From NCBI GenBank assembly GCA_025024175.1, contig QCXZ01000064.1, positions 14,074,001 through 14,138,000 of the forward strand: a stretch of 64,000 nt of DNA, read 5' to 3'. Both the position numbers and the translations under genes were made by a program. The notes below the pieces were generated by a model that had not been told where the DNA came from, ran no database searches, and worked only from the letters and a program-made list of their open reading frames with translations. Position 1 is the first letter of the stretch; each line of letters opens with the position of its first letter. The DNA is from Rhyzopertha dominica. Its lineage: Eukaryota > Arthropoda > Insecta > Coleoptera > Bostrichidae. Positions 58,521 to 64,000 of this stretch are shown piece by piece.

Positions 58521-60272
58521 GTATCTCACTCTAAACAACGAAAGACCATATGTTAACTACACTGTATAGGGAAATTAGAAGTAATATAAACCGAACATAT
58601 AGAATTTATTACATTGAGGTGTCGAAATTTGAGGATTGGAAAACAGAAACAATTTGAACGAAGGATATAATGGAGCTCACTGAAATGAGGTATGAAAGTG
58701 CTCAACTAACATAACTAATTATCGCTGCACTACAGTTAACGAATCAAGAAATCAGCTTTGAAGACCTTCCGTTATAAGATATCGCATTTCGTCTGTAAAC
58801 TCATACAGCTTATACAGCATATACAGCTTAAGAAATTTGTAAAATAGGGTCTTTAGCTACAATTCTTTTTTTTTGTACGGTGTAATGGTTAAATCAGTTT
58901 TGTTTAAATATATACCATGCACTCAAAGAAGCGATTGCCACTGAAAATTTTCTACTGAAACAATTAAAGAGATTAATGATAAGATAATAAAAGGAACGCA
59001 AGAAAGTATCAGATCCAAACCATTTGGATAGAAAAGAATTTACTACTTCAAATTTTTGTCCAGTGTAGACAGACTTGCTTAGATGAATTTCGTATTTATT
59101 ACTAGATCAGAAAACGCAATTATCGAGATGTTTTCAATACTTATCTATATTATCTATATATTATGAAAGTAAGGTTTCATGTGTTAAATATAGAAAATTG
59201 TCAAGGAAAGGTAAGTAGCATGCCTCATGAACAAGTTTATCGAGAAAGTATAGCGTTACTATAAAGTTGGGTGTGGATCTACGAATAGTCATTAGTGCCG
59301 TCTATCGCAACCATTAAAACCATCAACTGTGCCTTAATAAGTTTAAATTGGCAAGTTACGTGTGAACAAAAAGTACCAAACTTGCTATGTATCTTTCGTG
59401 TACCATGTAAAAATAAAATAATTTCTTTTACAACTATTTTTAAGTAGTACCTTTTATCTATACACTTGCACGTCATATCTCCCTTTTCCTGTAAAATTGT
59501 CGGATGCGATAATTCGTTCAGAGTACTGCTTTTGACATACGAATGGATGGATTTACATAACCACATCAGATAATTGGTTTCCACGTCCCCGCTGTGAGAC
59601 ACCGAGTTAAAAAAAGAAAAAGTTAACACATATTGACGCCCTTATATCTTGATAAGAGCGTGAGTACGGGAGCAATACCACTCTCAGTGCTGAAATTTAT
59701 GATTCAAGTTGAGGTGCACAAATGTAGGTCAGACCAGTAGTAATGTGTAAGATGAAATTTATTTTTATGTGTTTAATACACCTGGTAGTAAAACCACACA
59801 GATATTCATATCTTGCCATTCATGTCATACGTTTAATGCAAACGGCGTTTAAGAGGAAGAGATCATTTCTAATACATCAAGTATACTATCTATCTTATAC
59901 ACTTAACGGAAGAGTGTTTCTTAAACACGGGTCAAAAATTCAAAGTATGATTGCTCGGGTATTTTTATAAAAAAAGGTTATATAAATATTTGTCGAAAAA
60001 TGCTTTCTGAGGGAGATATGCGTCTTCAAAAGGGACAACCAGAAGACGGTTTATCTTAATTATTTACGAAACCGTTCTGACATTTCTATTTTCGAATACG
60101 ACACCACGTTTTACGAAAAAAAGGTTTTTTCATTCATATCGATAGGTTTAACCGTTTTTGAGAAAAGTGCAAATATGTATATACGTTACTGACTGATAAG
60201 ACGCTAGGTGAAATTTCTCTGGGTTATTTGAAGATACATTTTTGCCGCACGGGGTGATGAAAATGTCTCCTA
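58521..60272. other. No gene recognised
   Basis: The 116-codon minus frame at 59279-59629 is long for this region. It contains HSGDVETN, resembling the 2A-like G-D-V-E-x-N-P-G-P found at some LINE N-termini, but N-P-G-P is absent and nothing else fits. Left unassigned. Confidence 0.35.
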
Positions 60273-60285
60273 ATTATACTATTAC

Positions 60286-60356
<71 letters not shown>
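60273..60356 (+). repeat. (ATT)n microsatellite
   Basis: About 26 tandem ATT units, nearly pure, after an ACTATTACT lead-in. It lies antisense in the 5' flank or upstream intron of the DPP-like gene. Confidence 0.95.
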
Positions 60357-60358
<2 letters not shown>

Positions 60359-60598
60359 ATTTTTTACTTATTAGGTACATCGAAATAATTTTTTGGTACG
60401 TATCTACCTACTTAAAAAAAGTTTTTTATTATTAATGCAAGCCAAGTGAAAAAAATAACAAATGCGTTCTTTTATTAACATTCTGAGAAAATTACTTTCT
60501 TTTTAATATCGCAGCAGGCTAATGCAGACATCGAAAGCAAAGTCATTTGAATATTACCTATCGTAATTTGAACTTTTGTATTTGCTAACTTTAGAATT

Positions 60599-61150
60599 TT
60601 GTTAGTAAAATTCTTGATGATCAATCACTATACGACCGGCGAGATGCCCCCCATGCACTTTGTGTATGGACTTACTGAAGAGAATTCGTTACGAGCTATG
60701 CGGTTGTACAAGGAGCGATATCCAAACAAGCGTGATGTTTCTGATAGAAGAACTTTCCAACGTATTCACCAACGTCTTCATTAAATAGGTTCATTGAAAT
60801 AAAGTGGAGCACCAGGAAGACCACTGACACCAAGAACGATTGAAATGGAAGAACATGGTACAAGACATACAAAGCTTTTGCGCCTACTCGTTCAAATCCC
60901 GCGACAGCTATCGTTGATTATTTGAATTTCTTAAGAAATGCAGTAATGAATTTTCGCAATTAGCTTAGGTATACGGAGTGATGAAAATCCATATGAGGTA
61001 TGTGAAGATCGTTTACAGCAGCAGCAGTATCCAAATTTTTCGGAACAAACACTACCTAACCTTGTGAAGGATGTATCATCGGCAACGCAACGTGGTTTAT
61101 GCACGATGGCGCACCAACGCATTTGAGGGGTTGTTTTTAACACCAACGTA
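60599..61150 (+). pseudogene. DDE transposase remnant (HTH plus HDGAPTH)
   Basis: It opens YGLTEENSLRAMRLYKERYP, NKRDVSDRRTFQRIHQRLH, then SGAPGRPLTPRTIEMEEH, later DENPYEVCEDRLQQQ, and CTMAH with, in another frame, WFMHDGAPTHL. The N-terminal helix-turn-helix (x-Y-G-x-x-x-x-N-x-x-x-A-x-x-x-Y-x-x-x-(Y/F)-P-x-(R/K)-x), then P-G-R-P-x-T-P, then D-E-N-P-H, then W-F-M-H-D-G-A-P-x-H-F is the order of a common insect transposase. Frameshifts and stops throughout. The 35.5-kb and 46.5-kb scraps are C-terminal parts of the same family. Confidence 0.72.
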
Positions 61151-62879
61151 TGAAGTTCTCTGGATTGTTCGGGATGGACCTCACATATAATACCCTGCTA
61201 GATCCCTCGATTCGAATCCCCTGGATGATTAGTGATGAATTAGTCTACGTTACTTCAGTGGAAAATGCGAAAGATTGGAGGTATCGGATAATTATGGGGT
61301 GTAATGCAATAAAAGGAAACCCTGGTGTTTTTTAAAGAGTTTGCCAGTCAATGAGAAGTTTAAATTCATTTATCCTTAGTTGGTGGTAGTTACTTTGAAC
61401 AGTTCATATATTTAGGAAGATGTACATGTACCTAATAAGTAAAAATTTTTAGAGTAATAAATAAACATTGATAATAAAAATTATGCATTAGAATTATCGG
61501 CAAACATTTTACATTCATTCAGACAGTGCGAACGGTTCGAAAATAATTATAAAAAACTGTCTTCAGGGTATCTTCCTTAGATAACATTTTTTCACAAATC
61601 TTTATATCAACATACTTCATAAAAATACATCAGAAATTATAGCTTGAATTGTTGAAGCATATTTAGGAAACACTCATATAGTGGGATTTGCCGTCTTTCC
61701 TACAACTGCGTATGATAATACAGGTACACACGCAAATAACACTTGAGAAACAAAGCCGAATCCTGAATCGTTAAATGCATCCTATTGACTGAATGTAATA
61801 TCATAGCAGGCGGAGGCAAAATTTTGCGGATGCGTATTGACTTTAGAAATTGATTTTATAAAGTGACTTTGAAATTCGCAATTCCAATTCCAGTTTGAAT
61901 ATGGTCCGACTACATCTCACGGATAAATTAGCAAAACTGCACGTGCAGGTTAGTTCCGGTACCTTCCTTTACGATCCTTTTTTACTACTACATATTGCAA
62001 TAGATATTCATAGTCCTGGCGGATACCGCCTATAAAACTTTTATGTGGACCTTCAGCGTGCGCAGAATCTTACAAAGTGAATGTTTCCATCCAGAGAGTC
62101 CGCTACGTCAGTACATTGCGCTGCAACATTTGTGTTTATGCGTCATAAATTACGTTGTTCTTAAATTAAGATAAAACGTGGGTCAGGAGTTCCTCTGCGG
62201 AATTTATATTTCTGCCGTGCGAAATGCAAACAGAAGTAATTGCCGTTTACTAAAGTAAATACAATGCGGAGGTCGCAGAATGTGGAAGGAAGTTTCCGTA
62301 TTACTATAAGCATATAACTTCAGTAGAGCAGAATGTTTAACTTTATAATGACGTGAAAACTAATATTTACGAACATTTAATATCATGTATTTCTAATGAC
62401 AACTATACTTTTGATTAATCCTCAATTTTATTATAGGTATCTGCTGCTTTTTAAAAACGAAACCCAATTCAACATTTAGATGGTTATGTCTGTCAAGACG
62501 GAAACTGTAAAGCATAAGCGCCAATCGGCAATAGGCGGGCGAAAAGCTATAGAAAAGTGTTTCGTTGGTCGCTGAAAACTGTTTATAAAGCATTCAGAGT
62601 GAGTGTATTTCTAAAAATTAAATAGGAAGTATTGAAAAAGGAATGTCGTATTCATTCACAGTACTAATTTTATAAAGCTAAATCGTATCAGGTGGCATTT
62701 CCCTTGGTTAGATAGTCTAATACCGTTACTTATACATTTCGGTGTCTCTTTTTCAGCTCGTCAGACGGCACTACCGATTAAATAACACGCNCAGATAGCC
62801 GATACTAAGTACTAAGTATAGAAGAGACGCGGAGAGTGGTGATACGTTCAATGCCTCCCAACGTGGTGTAAAAAAATGA
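61151..62879. other. No gene recognised
   Basis: AT-rich; the 61-codon frame at 61150-61335 follows the transposase remnant without motifs. One undetermined base at 62791. Confidence 0.4.
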
Positions 62880-63560
62880 TCATTAATGCCAACACGTAAT
62901 CAAATGTCTCGAAAGATACTTGTCTCCGAAAAAAAAGCTGGGACAAGGTGACTTTGATTAGATCAAAACTTTTCTACAAATATCAACAGGCACAAGAAAT
63001 ACTAACATTGTCCAACAAACAGAAAAAGCTCAGAATACTTTGGGCGAAGGATAATAAAAAATGAAAGGCAGATGATTGATAATGAAATCTATAATTTTGA
63101 GCGATGAGAGTAGACTTGAAGTTGCATTGAGGACAGTAGGAGCAGGGTTCTGCGATTGTCGGACGAACCTTTTCATAAAGACCGTTTGAAACGCTGTGTT
63201 AAATATTCTGTTTCTGTGATGGTCTAGAGCTGCATGTCTCCTAGCGAAGTAGGAACATTATGTTTTATTCAGGGCAATCTTTGAACAAGAATTGTTGCCA
63301 TCTTGTGCTTGCCATACGGCCAATGTAGCAAAGAAATGTTCTAGCGTTACCATGGTCTACCAACAGCCCAGATTTGTCGCTATGGCAAGAAATGCAGAAA
63401 GCCTAACCGCAAAAACCCTGCCGAAACAATTCTTAAGTTAAAGGAAAAATTGTATGGAAATGTGGAATGATGTCACGCTTGAGTAGCGCACAATGTTAGT
63501 AGATACAATGACAAGGCGATAGATCAACCGTAAAAGCAATTTCACACAGTGTGTAGGCAG
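62880..63560 (+). pseudogene. Tc1-like transposase remnant
   Basis: Plus-strand pieces: KKLRILWAKDN, then LSDESRLEVALRTVG (first catalytic Asp kept in S-D-E-S), KRCVKYSVSVMV-like text, IFEQELLPSC, CHTANVAK, then LKEKLYGN, MWNDVTLE, and MLVDTMTRR. These follow Tc1 order: W-A-K-x-H, S-D-E-S-x-(F/L)-x-V, V-M-(V/I)-W-G, E-x-x-L-L-P, H-T-A, W-(N/D)-x-(I/V)-x-x-E, L-(V/I)-x-(T/S)-M-P-R-R. The W-P-S-S-P-D-L block is decayed. Unlike the 9-kb Tc1 scrap, much of the length is represented. Confidence 0.72.
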
Positions 63561-63671
63561 CAACATAATAATTGACGGCTTTATTTGAAATCTTCCAATA
63601 AAAGTTAGAACAGCCAAAGAGTATTGGACAAAGTAAAACAACATACTTTACACGGTGTTCTTATATATACA

Positions 63672-64000
63672 GGGTCCGCCACCTAAATCTCCCCAGGCTC
63701 GTATTTTCTTTGTTTTTTTCAGGTACAACCTCATGTTATATAAATAACAAAGGTGTGCGCTGTGTTGTCTACATCAGAATCAGAAACAATCCGAGGACAC
63801 CTTTGTTATTTATTTACATGGGTGCTGCACCTATGCAGTATAGCGTCATTGGGAACCGCCGCCAAGGCAGTGTTCGTTTGAAACACCTTGTCAATGGGGT
63901 TCTCTTCTAGACGCACTAGCAATCCCAGACATTTCGTTGGGGCGGCGTTCATCGGCTTGCCGGTGGATGTCGCTCCCTGAGATTGTTTGAATTTGCCTAC
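63672..64000. mobile_element. Left end of a transposon or MITE with inner hairpin, running off the window
   Basis: ACAGGGTCCGCCACCTAAAT at about 63669 resembles the ACAGGGT ends of the 35.5-kb DDE element. Just inside is an inverted repeat: CATGTTATATAAATAACAAA then GGTGT (63732-63756) pairs with 63797-63820, leaving a 40-base loop. The 66-codon frame across it has no motif. The right end would lie beyond 64000. Confidence 0.5.

Noticed and set aside
1..64000. CRISPR arrays, operons, riboswitches, bacterial promoters
   Set aside because: Spliced exons with GT/AG borders, huge introns and animal transposons show a eukaryotic genome; no regularly spaced repeats were seen.

Overview
This is a eukaryotic, AT-rich stretch, most likely from an arthropod (probably an insect). 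It has long introns, no operon-like gene packing, and many decayed Tc1/mariner, RTE-like LINE and Penelope-like elements (PLEs). Almost none of the open frames are genes; most are shadows or transposon debris.

The one host gene recognised is on the minus strand. It is a member of the dipeptidyl-peptidase-like family (DPP6/DPP10 type, a type II membrane glycoprotein of the S9B fold). Eight consecutive coding exons lie between 47084 and 2370. Their reading phases agree at every junction (1, 0, 2, 0, 0, 2, 2, then 1 at the open end) and they join to 694 residues. The serine position of the usual GxSYGG nucleophile elbow is Gly (GRGYGG), as in DPP10-type proteins, so this is predicted to be a non-peptidase. 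By family knowledge such proteins are Kv4/Shal potassium-channel auxiliary subunits. The first cytoplasmic exon (upstream of 47084) and the last ~100-150 residues (below position 2370) were not found and probably lie outside the window.

Layout from low to high coordinate: 1-2369 open 3' intron; 2370-5739 the two hydrolase-domain/late-propeller exons; 5740-12556 an intron with a degenerate mariner (6059-7178) and a Tc1 remnant (9.05-9.24 kb); 12.6-13.4 kb two propeller exons; 13.4-29.4 kb a 16-kb intron with an inverted/tandem repeat cluster (17.1-18.7 kb), a TIR cluster and DDE transposase remnant (22.6-25.0 kb), a LINE RT scrap (26.8 kb), a 1.3-kb near-perfect palindrome made of two PLE 3' ends (27.0-28.3 kb) and a PLE RT fragment (28.5-28.9 kb); 29.4-30.4 kb two propeller exons; 30.4-37.3 kb an intron with a 708-bp TA-flanked foldback and a deleted DDE transposon; 37.3 kb a short exon; 37.4-46.9 kb an intron with a PLE nested inside a LINE (38.5-40.6 kb) and a mariner remnant; 46.9-47.1 kb the membrane-anchor exon; 47.1-64 kb further intron or 5' flank with a tRNA-like palindrome, LINE scraps, MITE-like inverted repeats and Tc1/DDE remnants.

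The most interesting material is in the PLEs. Two different PLE families here carry what look like complete minimal hammerhead-ribozyme cores at their 3' ends. One PLE has inverted LTR-like arms and sits inside a LINE reverse-transcriptase gene with an 11-bp target duplication. The other forms a large head-to-head palindrome. No searches or folding programs were run; family calls rest on motifs read by eye.
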